DNA from: Pseudomonas sp. AFG_SD02_1510_Pfu_092
GTDB taxonomy: Bacteria; Pseudomonadota; Gammaproteobacteria; Pseudomonadales; Pseudomonadaceae
Reading direction: 5' to 3'
DNA: 64,000 nucleotides
NCBI RefSeq assembly: GCF_003331055.1
Contig: NZ_PUQD01000015.1
Span: 16,285 to 80,284 of the forward strand
In this document: positions 1-6,941 of the stretch, in pieces
Numbering within the stretch: the stretch's first letter is position 1
Layout: each line of letters starts with the position of its first letter
Program-made: the position numbers and the translations under genes
Notes under the pieces: generated by a model
What the model was told of the DNA's origin: nothing
The model's input: the letters and a program-made list of their open reading frames with translations, nothing else
Databases searched by the model: none

Positions 1-366
1 TACATCGCCGAAATCCTGCGCGGCGCGCTGCAGTCGATCCCCAAGGGTGAGATCGAGGCGGCACGGGCGCTGGGCATGTCGCGGGGCAAGACGCTGTTCT
101 ACATCATGCTGCCACGCGCCGCGCGCATCGGCCTGCCGGCGTACAGCAACGAAGTGATCCTGATGCTCAAGGCCAGCGCCCTGGCCAGTACCGTGACCCT
201 GCTGGAACTGACCGGCATGGCCCGTACCATCATTGCCCGCACCTACCTGCCAGTGGAAATCTTCTTCGCCGCCGGTATTTTCTACCTGGTGATCTCCTTC
301 GTGCTGGTACAAGGCTTCAAGCTGCTGGAGCGCTGGCTGCGCGTAGACGCCTGCCAGGGCCGCTGA
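1..366 (+). CDS. Amino-acid ABC transporter permease, C-terminal part
   Basis: This is the last 121 residues of an inner-membrane permease of the polar amino-acid uptake (HisM/GlnP/ArtQ) family; the reading frame is open from the first base, so the start lies outside the window. The cytoplasmic EAA loop that docks on the ATPase is visible as EAARALGMS around residues 19-27, preceded by the family-typical LRGALQSIPKGE. Two hydrophobic segments follow (about residues 50-70 and 85-107) before a basic tail. The substrate cannot be told from this fragment. It ends at TGA 364-366 and is followed by a REP element, so it is probably the last gene of its operon. Confidence 0.9.
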   Translation, partial: YIAEILRGALQSIPKGEIEAARALGMSRGKTLFYIMLPRAARIGLPAYSNEVILMLKASALASTVTLLELTGMARTIIARTYLPVEIFFAAGIFYLVISFVLVQGFKLLERWLRVDACQGR

Positions 367-372
367 ACCAAC

Positions 373-447
373 CGCCCCCACAGGTAAATCACCGCACTCG
401 AGTGCTGTGATATACCCTGTGGGAGCGGGTTCACCCGCGAAGAGGCC
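373..447. repeat. REP/BIME repeat (Pseudomonas type)
   Basis: A right-hand REP (CTGTGGGAGCGGGTTCACCC followed by GCGAAGAGGCC) lies after a degenerate inverted partner (CCGCCCCCACAGG at 373-385). The same core recurs, usually as inverted pairs, in most intergenic gaps of this window. Confidence 0.85.
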
Positions 448-468
448 CTAAAACCCACCACAAATCCC

Positions 469-1674
469 ATGCCCAACCACCTCCACAGCCATCACCTGAC
501 CACCCGCTTCCAGGCCCTCGACCAGTTCCTGCTCGAGCACCAGCAGCTGTGGAAACCCCGCCCCTTCACCACCCTGCAATTGCCTTGGGAAACCACCCAC
601 CCCGAGCTGGCCGCGCACCTGCGCCAATGCCCGCTGGCAGACGCCGAAGCCGAAATCGCTACCGAGACCTTGCCCGCCCCGTTCCCACAACTGGCCCGGC
701 AAGCCCAACAGCTAGCCACCGTCGGCAACCTCCCGGCAACCGACCTGCCCCCCGCCGCCCACCGCCTCGACGTCGCCGTCCCCGGTCGCAAGTGGCAGCA
801 GATCGAAGCCTTCGCCAGCCACCTGGCCTTCCGCGAGCAGCCCCACCACTGGCTGGACTGGTGTTCCGGCAAAGGCCACCTCGGCCGCCGCCTGCTGCAA
901 CCCGGCCAGCAACTGACCTGCCTGGAATACGACGCCGAACTGGTCGCCGCCGGCCAGGCCCTGAGCGCCCACCACCACCTGCCGGTGCACCACGTGCATC
1001 AGGATGTGCTGGCCAACGACAGCGCCCGCCACCTGGCTGACTACAAAAGCGTGGTCGCCCTGCACGCCTGCGGCGACCTGCATGTACGCCTGCTGCAACT
1101 GGCCAGCCAGCAGGGTTGCCGGCAACTGGCCGTGGCGCCCTGCTGCTACAACCGCATCGCCGCGCCGCAGTACCAGGCGTTATCCACAGCCGCAAAAGCT
1201 TCCGGCCTGCAATTGTCATTGGACGACCTTGGCCTGCCCCTGAGCGAAACCGTCACCGCCGGCGCCCGCGTACGGCGCCAGCGCGACAGCTCGATGGCCC
1301 GCCGCCTGGGCTTCGACCTGCTGCAACGCCAGCAGCGCCAGACCGACGAGTACCTGCCGACGCCATCACTGCCCGTGGCCTGGCTGGAAAAGCCCTTTGA
1401 GGCCTACTGCCGCGACCTGGCCGAACTCAAGCAGTTGCAACTGACCGGGCACCCGGACTGGGCTGCGCTGGAAGCCGCCGGTTGGCAGCGCCTGGCCGAA
1501 GTACGCAACCTGGAGCGCGTGCGCAACCTGTTCCGCCGGCCGCTGGAGCTGTGGCTGGTACTCGATCGCGCATTGTTCCTCGAAGAACACGGCTACGAGG
1601 TGCGCCTGGGCCTGTTCTGCGATTACCCGCTCACCCCGCGCAACTTGCTGATCCTGGCTGAACGCGACCGTTAG
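469..1674 (+). CDS. SAM-dependent methyltransferase (METTL25/GSTCD-like)
   Basis: A 401-residue cytoplasmic methyltransferase of unknown substrate. The SAM-binding motif I is LDWCSGKGHLGRR at residues 129-141, an acidic motif II follows (LEYDAEL), and the middle carries HACGDL and APCCYN, the cysteine-rich signature of the Methyltransf_32 family that includes eukaryotic METTL25 and GSTCD. The N-terminal ~100 residues have no motif I recognise. It starts at the ATG just after the REP at 416-447. The 240 bases after it (1675-1914) hold no gene that I can see, only one DnaA-box-like 9-mer at 1688-1696 on the minus strand. The family call is firm; the substrate is unknown. Confidence 0.85.
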   Translation: MPNHLHSHHLTTRFQALDQFLLEHQQLWKPRPFTTLQLPWETTHPELAAHLRQCPLADAEAEIATETLPAPFPQLARQAQQLATVGNLPATDLPPAAHRLDVAVPGRKWQQIEAFASHLAFREQPHHWLDWCSGKGHLGRRLLQPGQQLTCLEYDAELVAAGQALSAHHHLPVHHVHQDVLANDSARHLADYKSVVALHACGDLHVRLLQLASQQGCRQLAVAPCCYNRIAAPQYQALSTAAKASGLQLSLDDLGLPLSETVTAGARVRRQRDSSMARRLGFDLLQRQQRQTDEYLPTPSLPVAWLEKPFEAYCRDLAELKQLQLTGHPDWAALEAAGWQRLAEVRNLERVRNLFRRPLELWLVLDRALFLEEHGYEVRLGLFCDYPLTPRNLLILAERDR

Positions 1675-1914
1675 CCGCAGCACAACCTGTGGATAACTCT
1701 GTGAACAAGCGTGTGATTACCTGTTGGATCCAAGCGCTATTTCAAGCGCCGGGCTTATTCCCGAGTACAGGGCAAGGCCAGTAAAAACAGGCGTTTGCGC
1801 AAAGACAGGCGGTGTAGCTGTGCGGCATGCCTTTCGCGCAAGGCGTTAATGCCACTTGTGCATAAACATTTCTTGTGGTTGCACAAGGGGCATCTGCGCG
1901 GTGTGCGCCGGAAC

Positions 1915-2205
1915 TCAATGCGCCTTGTTCTTGGCGATCTCGATATCGTTCATCAGCGCCTTGGCCATGTCGCACAGGTAATCCGCGGCACCGAGGAATT
2001 TATGGTCGTCTTCCATATCCCCCTCGCGCAGCAGGTGCTTGATGTAACCCATCAGAATCGAGACATGTTCATAGGCAGCATCGACCGGGACGCCGGGCTC
2101 GACACGCAGGAGGTTGAGGGATGGGTTACCGGCTGCGAGGAAGGTTTCCACGCCGGCGGTGGTGATGGGCTTTGGGCTGTTGGGATCAGATTCGATCTTT
2201 TTCAT
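1915..2205 (-). CDS. DUF3077 family protein
   Basis: A 96-residue soluble protein of the Pseudomonas-specific DUF3077 family, function unknown. The recognisable part is the central helical stretch NPSLNLLRVEPGVP followed by DAAYEHVSILMGYIKHLL. The ATG at 2205 is preferred because GGAG lies 7 bases upstream of it; a TTG two codons earlier is possible. Members of this family are commonly present in several copies per genome with conserved upstream DNA. The 0.5 kb upstream contains stem-loops described separately. Confidence 0.75.
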   Translation of the reverse strand: MKKIESDPNSPKPITTAGVETFLAAGNPSLNLLRVEPGVPVDAAYEHVSILMGYIKHLLREGDMEDDHKFLGAADYLCDMAKALMNDIEIAKNKAH

Positions 2206-2780
2206 GTTCAACTCCTAGTTCAAAAGGAGTCGCCGTGTTCATTCTTTCTCACGGAACGAAGGCGGCAACCGTACACGAGGTGAGAAACCGAGTGAACATA
2301 GGAAGCTCGGCCAGACCGAAGTCTGCCCGTGCACGGTCGCCATTAAGCAGCCGATACGTTCAAAATCGGGTTCTCACACCCGGTCGCCAGAGCGACCCGA
2401 AAACGGTATCCGTGAGCGATTTCCCCGACAACAGCGATACTTCGGCGGCGTGCGTAGGATAGTTCCGAAGCATCCAAACCCTGAAGCCATTAGCCCCCTA
2501 GTTCAGAATTTTCGTACGGCTGATGGCCCTTTCGCGGGTAAACCCGCTCCCACAGGTACTCACCAGGACGTAAGAACAGTGATATTCCCTGTGGGAGCGG
2601 GTTTACCCGCGAAGAGGCCAGAACAGGCAACAAAAAAGCTAAAGCCTCACCGCTGATCCCGCCCAGCGGTGTATTATCCGCCCCCCAAAACATTAAAAAG
2701 TGACGTCGCGCGCTGCCCGCCAGCCCCGCGACCTTCTGGCGTTGCGCCAGAACCGACATGGACCAACGGACCCGACCATC
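2206..2780. other. Non-coding stretch with stem-loops and a REP pair
   Basis: No gene is seen. At 2236-2296 a TGTTCA...TTTCTCAC segment faces GTGAGAA...TGAACA, forming an interrupted stem; at 2381-2398 GGTCGC-CAGA-GCGACC forms a short hairpin. A REP pair occupies 2525-2620. The block 2236-2460 precedes the divergent DUF3077 gene, so it may hold its promoter and regulatory elements. Confidence 0.5.
2525..2620. repeat. Inverted REP pair (BIME)
   Basis: Two REP units face each other: a leftward copy (GGCCCTTTCGCGGGTAAACC then CGCTCCCACAGG) and a rightward copy (CCTGTGGGAGCGGGTTTACC then CGCGAAGAGGCC), separated by about 35 unique bases. Confidence 0.9.
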
Positions 2781-3029
2781 GTGACCCAAGCCAAGCCCCT
2801 CGCCCTGCTGACCCTCACTCTGGCCCTGACCGGCTGCGCCAGCGGCACCGCGCCCCATTCCCCCAGCAGCCTGGGCTGGAACCACCCCGCCATGCGCCTG
2901 GGCGGCGACAACGGCCTGCCCCTGCGCACCGAAAGCCCCTGCCGCAAGCGCGGTTGCGACAACGACAAGCTGTTCTTCAACCCGGGCAAAACCGAACCAA
3001 GCGTCACCACCATTCACCGCGGCTGGTAA
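2781..3029 (+). CDS. Small putative lipoprotein
   Basis: Predicted 82-residue lipoprotein: a short basic N-terminus (VTQAKP), a hydrophobic run and the lipobox LALTGC, with the lipidated Cys near residue 19. The mature part is short, polar and has two Cys (CRKRGC) and no known domain. The GTG at 2781 is chosen because it gives a proper signal peptide; the longer form from 2700 would bury it. It lies immediately before tRNA-Thr. Function unknown; probably anchored in the outer membrane, since the residue after the Cys is Ala rather than Asp. Confidence 0.65.
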   Translation: MTQAKPLALLTLTLALTGCASGTAPHSPSSLGWNHPAMRLGGDNGLPLRTESPCRKRGCDNDKLFFNPGKTEPSVTTIHRGW

Positions 3030-3088
3030 GAAAATTCTTCTTTCAGGCCGGTGACTTAGCTCATTTGCGAACAATCGCAAGGAAGTGG

Positions 3089-3116
3089 TTTACAGGCGCC
3101 AACCGATCGTTATAAT
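3089..3116 (+). promoter_or_regulatory. Sigma-70 promoter of tRNA-Thr
   Basis: TTTACA at 3089-3094 and a perfect TATAAT at 3111-3116 with a 16-base spacer, placing the start of transcription about 5 bases before the mature tRNA. Confidence 0.75.
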
Positions 3117-3127
3117 GACGCCCCATT

Positions 3128-3203
<76 letters not shown>

Positions 3204-3248
3204 TTCAAGGTTCCATAGAAAGCTTTCAAAATCTCTGGAACCCCCGAA

Positions 3249-3273
3249 AAACCCGCCTTCTGGCGGGTTTTTT
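3249..3273 (+). terminator. Terminator after tRNA-Thr
   Basis: CCCGCC-TTCT-GGCGGG followed by TTTTTT, 45 bases after the tRNA; it lies inside the island and would replace the original tRNA terminator now at 11991-12017. Confidence 0.85.
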
Positions 3274-3316
3274 CGTTTTGGCGTTCCGTCGGGTTCCGAG
3301 GGTAGCCAGCGCTAAT

Positions 3317-3365
3317 AAGGGTACTTTTAAGGATACCTACCAATTCGACATTGGAAAGTACCCTT
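3317..3365 (+). promoter_or_regulatory. 11-bp inverted repeat over the integrase ribosome site
   Basis: AAGGGTACTTT (3317-3327) and AAAGTACCCTT (3355-3365) are perfect inverted repeats; the right arm contains the likely Shine-Dalgarno (GGAAAG) and ends at the base before the integrase ATG. As RNA this could hide the ribosome site; as DNA it could be an operator for autorepression. Confidence 0.6.
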
Positions 3366-4685
3366 ATGGCTCGCACAACGGCTCCCCTTACCGACAACGC
3401 CTGCCGCACTGCAAAGGCTCGCGAACGTGAGTACAAGCTTTTTGACGGCGATGGCCTTTACCTGCTCGTGAAGCCCAACGGTCGCAAAGGCTGGCGGCTC
3501 AGGTACGTGAAGCCCGATGGTCGCGAGGGCCTGACCTCACTCGGCAATTACCCGGTGGTCGGGCTGGCTGACGCTCGCCACAAGCGCTTCGAGCTCAAAC
3601 AGCAGCTCGCCAACGGCATTGACCCCATCCAATCCAAGCAGCAGGCCAAGGTGCAAGCCGTAATCAATGGCCGTACCTTCGAAAGCGTCGCGCTCGATTG
3701 GTATGCCGGGATGGTGCCCAAGTGGGCGCCGGGCCACGCCAAGACTGTGCTCAGCCGGTTGAAGACTCACGTATTCCCTTTGCTCGGTGCCAGGGCAATC
3801 GTTGAGTTGGACACCCACGACCTCATGCAGCCACTGGAAGCCGTGACGAAGCGCGGCACCATCGACGTGGCGCTCAGGATCAAGAACTACCTGCAAAGCA
3901 TCATGCGCGAAGCCAAACGGCTGCGTCTGATCACGACGAACCCAGCCCACGACCTCGATGGCTCAATCAGAGCACCACGGGTTACACATCGACCCGCACT
4001 ACCCTTATCGCGGCTGCCAGAGCTACAGGCGCGCATCGACGGCTACAAAGGTCGTCCCCTCACGCGCCTCACCGTGATGCTGTCGCTGCACGTGTTCGTA
4101 CGCTCCAGTGAACTGCGTTTTGCCCGCTGGGGCGAGTTCGACCTCCAGCGCGGCATCTGGGAGATCCCCGATACCCGCCCAGCGCTGGATGGTGTGCCCT
4201 TTTCCACAAGGGGTACAAAGATGGCCGGGGACATCCACGTTGTACCCTTATCGCCGCAGGCAGTGGCCTTGCTTGAGCAGATCCATGCGATCACCGGCAA
4301 ATTCGACCTAGTCTTCGCGGGCGATGCCAAACCGTGGAAACCAATGTCCGAGAACACGGTGAATGCCGCGCTCAGGACGATGGGCTACGACACCAAGGTG
4401 GATATCTGCGGCCACGGATTCCGAGCCATGGCGTGCAGTGCGCTGGTCGAGTCGGGGCTGTGGTCAGAGATAGCGATCGAGCGCCAGATGAGCCACAAGG
4501 AACGCAATAACGTGCGGGCGGCTTATACCCACAAGGCCGAGTTTCTCGAAGAGCGCCGGATGATCATGACCTGGTGGAGCCGGTTTCTGGAGGCGAACCG
4601 CGATGACCATGTGACGCCGCATGAGTTTGCCAAGCAGACGGGCGAGAACGTCACGCGCCTTCGCAGTGCCAAGAGGACCGAGTAG
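3366..4685 (+). CDS. P4-type tyrosine integrase
   Basis: A 439-residue site-specific recombinase. The N-terminal ~90 residues are the DUF4102 arm-binding domain (FDGDGLYLLVKPNGRKGWRL), followed by a SAM-like core-binding domain and the catalytic domain. The active-site arginine is in VRSSELRFARW, the HxxR box is HGFRAMACSAL, and the last histidine and nucleophilic tyrosine are in QMSHKERNNVRAAYTH. The length is normal for the family, which inserts elements into tRNA genes; its place 160 bases from tRNA-Thr shows it mobilises this island. The ATG at 3366 matches the conserved MARTTAPLTD start; a TTG five codons earlier is less likely. The inverted repeat ending at the start codon suggests expression control. 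Confidence 0.93.
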   Translation: MARTTAPLTDNACRTAKAREREYKLFDGDGLYLLVKPNGRKGWRLRYVKPDGREGLTSLGNYPVVGLADARHKRFELKQQLANGIDPIQSKQQAKVQAVINGRTFESVALDWYAGMVPKWAPGHAKTVLSRLKTHVFPLLGARAIVELDTHDLMQPLEAVTKRGTIDVALRIKNYLQSIMREAKRLRLITTNPAHDLDGSIRAPRVTHRPALPLSRLPELQARIDGYKGRPLTRLTVMLSLHVFVRSSELRFARWGEFDLQRGIWEIPDTRPALDGVPFSTRGTKMAGDIHVVPLSPQAVALLEQIHAITGKFDLVFAGDAKPWKPMSENTVNAALRTMGYDTKVDICGHGFRAMACSALVESGLWSEIAIERQMSHKERNNVRAAYTHKAEFLEERRMIMTWWSRFLEANRDDHVTPHEFAKQTGENVTRLRSAKRTE

Positions 4686-4718
4686 CCCGCCGCACCACCA
4701 CCTCAACTCGCTGTGAAG

Positions 4719-4923
4719 TTACCCACAGCACCGCATGAAGCTCTTCCGCGCGGGTCCTTTCAAACGGGGCTGCAAAGCCGCCCCGTTTGAAAGGACCATA
4801 CCTAAGAAAAAAACTGCTGGCACAGCTTACGTCTGTGGAAAACCACTGATGTCCACCGGGGGATAGTTTTATCCACAGGCGCTAAATCCCTGATATCGCG
4901 CTGCTTGACGAATATTGTCCACA
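4719..4923. other. Cluster of DnaA-box-like 9-mers
   Basis: One perfect TTATCCACA at 4869-4877 and three copies with a single change: TTACCCACA at 4719-4727, TTTTCCACA on the minus strand at 4834-4842, and TTGTCCACA at 4915-4923. All lie within 205 bases of non-coding DNA. No replication initiator gene is nearby, so an origin role is only a possibility. Confidence 0.4.
4753..4797. repeat. Perfect 18-bp inverted repeat
   Basis: GGTCCTTTCAAACGGGGC at 4753-4770 is mirrored by GCCCCGTTTGAAAGGACC at 4780-4797, with a 9-base loop. There is no T-run, so it is not a typical terminator; it lies 70 bases after the integrase stop. Confidence 0.85.
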
Positions 4924-5158
4924 AGCGTAGACCGGGAGTCGCAAGAGCTGTCGATGACAGCACCCCAGGTGACCTGAACCTTTAAGGTCACGCCGCTCCC
5001 GCGGTGGTTCACCCGCAAGTACGATTCGCGTCCGGCAGCTCGTACGGTCACTACCCATGTGATGGATGCCAACTCAATATCGTTGCCCCTGCGGCAACCA
5101 CCCTACCCATCTGCTCAGCAGCAACCTATCCGCTTGGCCATTTCGCGTGCGCCAACCT

Positions 5159-5193
5159 GCGCCCGTCTCTTTCTCCTGGAAAGAGACGGGCGC
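5159..5193. repeat. Perfect 15-bp inverted repeat
   Basis: GCGCCCGTCTCTTTC (5159-5173) and GAAAGAGACGGGCGC (5179-5193) with a 5-base loop; no T-run follows. Confidence 0.85.
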
Positions 5194-5245
5194 GTCTAAC
5201 ACTGCTGCAGCCCTCATCGCATTTGGCTTTGCGGCAACTTAACTC

Positions 5246-5277
5246 GTGACAATCGGCGTTACAAACGCCGATGTCAC
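5246..5277. repeat. Inverted repeat with one bulge
   Basis: GTGACAATCGGCGTT (5246-5260) faces AACGCCGATGTCAC (5264-5277) across a 3-base loop; the only defect is one extra A in the left arm. Confidence 0.8.
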
Positions 5278-5327
5278 CAGCAACAGCGCTGTAGATGATG
5301 GTGCCGCAGACCAAGGAATGGACTGCA

Positions 5328-5344
5328 CCTGACTGACAGTCAGG
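5328..5344. repeat. 17-bp palindrome
   Basis: CCTGACTG-A-CAGTCAGG is symmetrical around a single central base, the shape of a dimer-binding operator or recombinase core site. Confidence 0.7.
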
Positions 5345-5614
5345 CATGCCCCGGTCATCGCACCGCTGCGTTCTCCCGGCTCAGGATCTCGCGGCACTGG
5401 TCTCGTCAGCCAATGCAGCCTCCACCCGCCCACCGGTAACGGTGTTCAGGAGGCCAGATCATGAGATGCCCTTGCTCCCGGACGTAAGGAGCCGCCAGTC
5501 CCGCGTAGAGGACATCCCCACAGGTCGCAGGGGCCTTGATCCCTGATAACACTCAACATTCTTGGCGGGATGACGTGGGGCGAGGATCGGAGAACGGCAG
5601 ATGAGGTGATCGAC

Positions 5615-6595
5615 ATGGCATTGATAGGCAGACGCGATGGCCGCAATTTCGGTTACGGCAGACAATTGAGCTATGCAGGGTCGCAAGCGCTGAAAGACAT
5701 GTTCGGTGGTGGTCACTACGGCACAGTCAAGGCGCACAGTGATCGATGGTTGGCATTCGTCAAATGGTGCCGCTCCGAACAGGGGCCCGGTATCAATGAT
5801 GCGCGGCAGATTGATCGCAAAGTGTTGGCCGACTATGCGGCGTATCTGCGTGACGTGGTTAGAAGCGGTGACCTCGCTGTCAGCACCGCACAAAACCGGC
5901 TATCCAGCGTTAACAGAGCTATGGCAGCGCTTCGCGGTGATCAATACGTGAAGTTGCCAAGCCCAAGCAAGGCATTAGGTATGCAGCGCAGCGGGGTTCG
6001 TCAATTGGCCCCACAAGGCCAGGACCGCGAACAGGTTAAGCAAATCGTTGATACGCATTGCCGTCATGATCAGCAGCGGGCCGCCGCGATCGTTCTGTTG
6101 GCGCGAGCCGCCGGCATGCGCTTGCGTGAGGCCATCTTGGCTGACCTGCCACGGCTGAGCCGTGAGGCTAACGAATTTGGCAGGATCAACATTCAGGATG
6201 GCACCAAAGGCGGTCGCTCAGGAGCCTCGGCGCCGCGATGGATTACAGTGGACGATCATGTTCGCGAGGCGCTTGAGTTTGCACGGCAGGTATCGCCTAT
6301 GGGTAGCCGCAATCTGATTGCGCGACACGAAAGCTACCTGACATTTCTGCAAGAAATCATCCACCCTGCGCGGGTCATCCTTCATGCACACAACCTCAAG
6401 GGCTTCCATGAGCTTCGTGCGGCGTACGCCTGTGAGCGCTATGAGCAAATCACCAAGCATCGGGCGCCTATCAACGGCGGCCATTGTTGCCTGGTAAATA
6501 GGAACCTAGATCGTGAGGCTCGCAGCCAGATCAGCTACGAGTTGGGGCACGGACGGATCGACGTGGTCTCGGCCTACATTGGTGTACCGACATGA
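5615..6595 (+). CDS. Second tyrosine recombinase (integrase-domain protein)
   Basis: A 326-residue tyrosine recombinase only distantly related to the P4-type integrase. The N-terminal ~140 residues look like a core-binding domain. The catalytic half has the first arginine in AGMRLREA, the HxxR box HELRAAYACERY, and ELGHGRIDVVSAYIG with the terminal His and Tyr, so the catalytic set appears complete. The ATG at 5615 is chosen because GAGGTGA lies just upstream; an ATG at 5570 would be longer but has no such site. Its stop overlaps the start of the next gene (ATGA), implying translational coupling. Its target is unknown; the inverted repeats upstream are candidates. It resembles the integrase-domain proteins common in Pseudomonas genomic islands. 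Confidence 0.85.
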   Translation: MALIGRRDGRNFGYGRQLSYAGSQALKDMFGGGHYGTVKAHSDRWLAFVKWCRSEQGPGINDARQIDRKVLADYAAYLRDVVRSGDLAVSTAQNRLSSVNRAMAALRGDQYVKLPSPSKALGMQRSGVRQLAPQGQDREQVKQIVDTHCRHDQQRAAAIVLLARAAGMRLREAILADLPRLSREANEFGRINIQDGTKGGRSGASAPRWITVDDHVREALEFARQVSPMGSRNLIARHESYLTFLQEIIHPARVILHAHNLKGFHELRAAYACERYEQITKHRAPINGGHCCLVNRNLDREARSQISYELGHGRIDVVSAYIGVPT

Positions 6596-6879
6596 GCAAG
6601 CCATTCGATATGGAGTTGTTCTTAGTGGGAGTGCTGACCGGTTCACAAGCGACCCGTCAGCGCCATTTACGGCAGGCGAAGGTCATCCACGCTGCCATCG
6701 CCGATCACTGGCAGCGAGAGTCGCCTTGGTCTTGGCAGAGAAAGCATGTGGCTTGGTTTCTGGAACACCGACTAACTAGGCGAAGCGAGGCGACTCGGTA
6801 CTACTATTTTCTGACCGTACGGCTGCTAACTGGACGTTTGGAAAAATCATGGTGCTTCAAGTACCAAGTGAAGGTTTGA
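6592..6879 (+). CDS. Small protein coupled to the second recombinase
   Basis: A 95-residue hypothetical protein starting at ATG 6592, inside the stop of the recombinase gene (ATGA overlap). It is basic and aromatic (WSWQRKHVAWFLEHRL, then SEATRYYYFLTVRLLTGRL) and predicted mostly helical. The pattern recalls the SAM-like core-binding domain of tyrosine recombinases without any catalytic domain, which suggests a DNA-binding accessory or directionality factor. That is inference from texture and position; no family is recognised. A strong terminator follows 30 bases after the stop. Confidence 0.65.
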   Translation: MSKPFDMELFLVGVLTGSQATRQRHLRQAKVIHAAIADHWQRESPWSWQRKHVAWFLEHRLTRRSEATRYYYFLTVRLLTGRLEKSWCFKYQVKV

Positions 6880-6908
6880 TTTATGTAACCATCCCAAAGC
6901 TACTGTTA

Positions 6909-6938
6909 CTGCCGCTCTTGGGAGCGGCAGCATTTTTT
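6909..6938 (+). terminator. Terminator of the recombinase operon
   Basis: CTGCCGCTC-TTGG-GAGCGGCAG followed by CATTTTTT; it separates the rightward recombinase pair from the convergent leftward defence genes. Confidence 0.88.
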
Positions 6939-6941
6939 AGC

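Larger units (their letters stand above)
4686..5614. other. Gene-free palindrome-rich stretch between two recombinases
   Basis: About 930 bases without a convincing gene on either strand. It contains four strong inverted repeats and a cluster of DnaA-box-like 9-mers, each listed separately. The open frames across it have poor composition and no ribosome sites. It could hold recombination sites of the second recombinase, a relic replication origin, or structured RNA. Confidence 0.6.

Noticed and set aside
1688..1696. Perfect DnaA box on the minus strand
   Set aside because: A single site with no cluster or initiator gene nearby; such 9-mers occur elsewhere in the window.
5004..5249. Possible 81-residue gene in the island gap
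   Set aside because: No ribosome site, crosses the 15-bp inverted repeat, composition unlike a protein gene.
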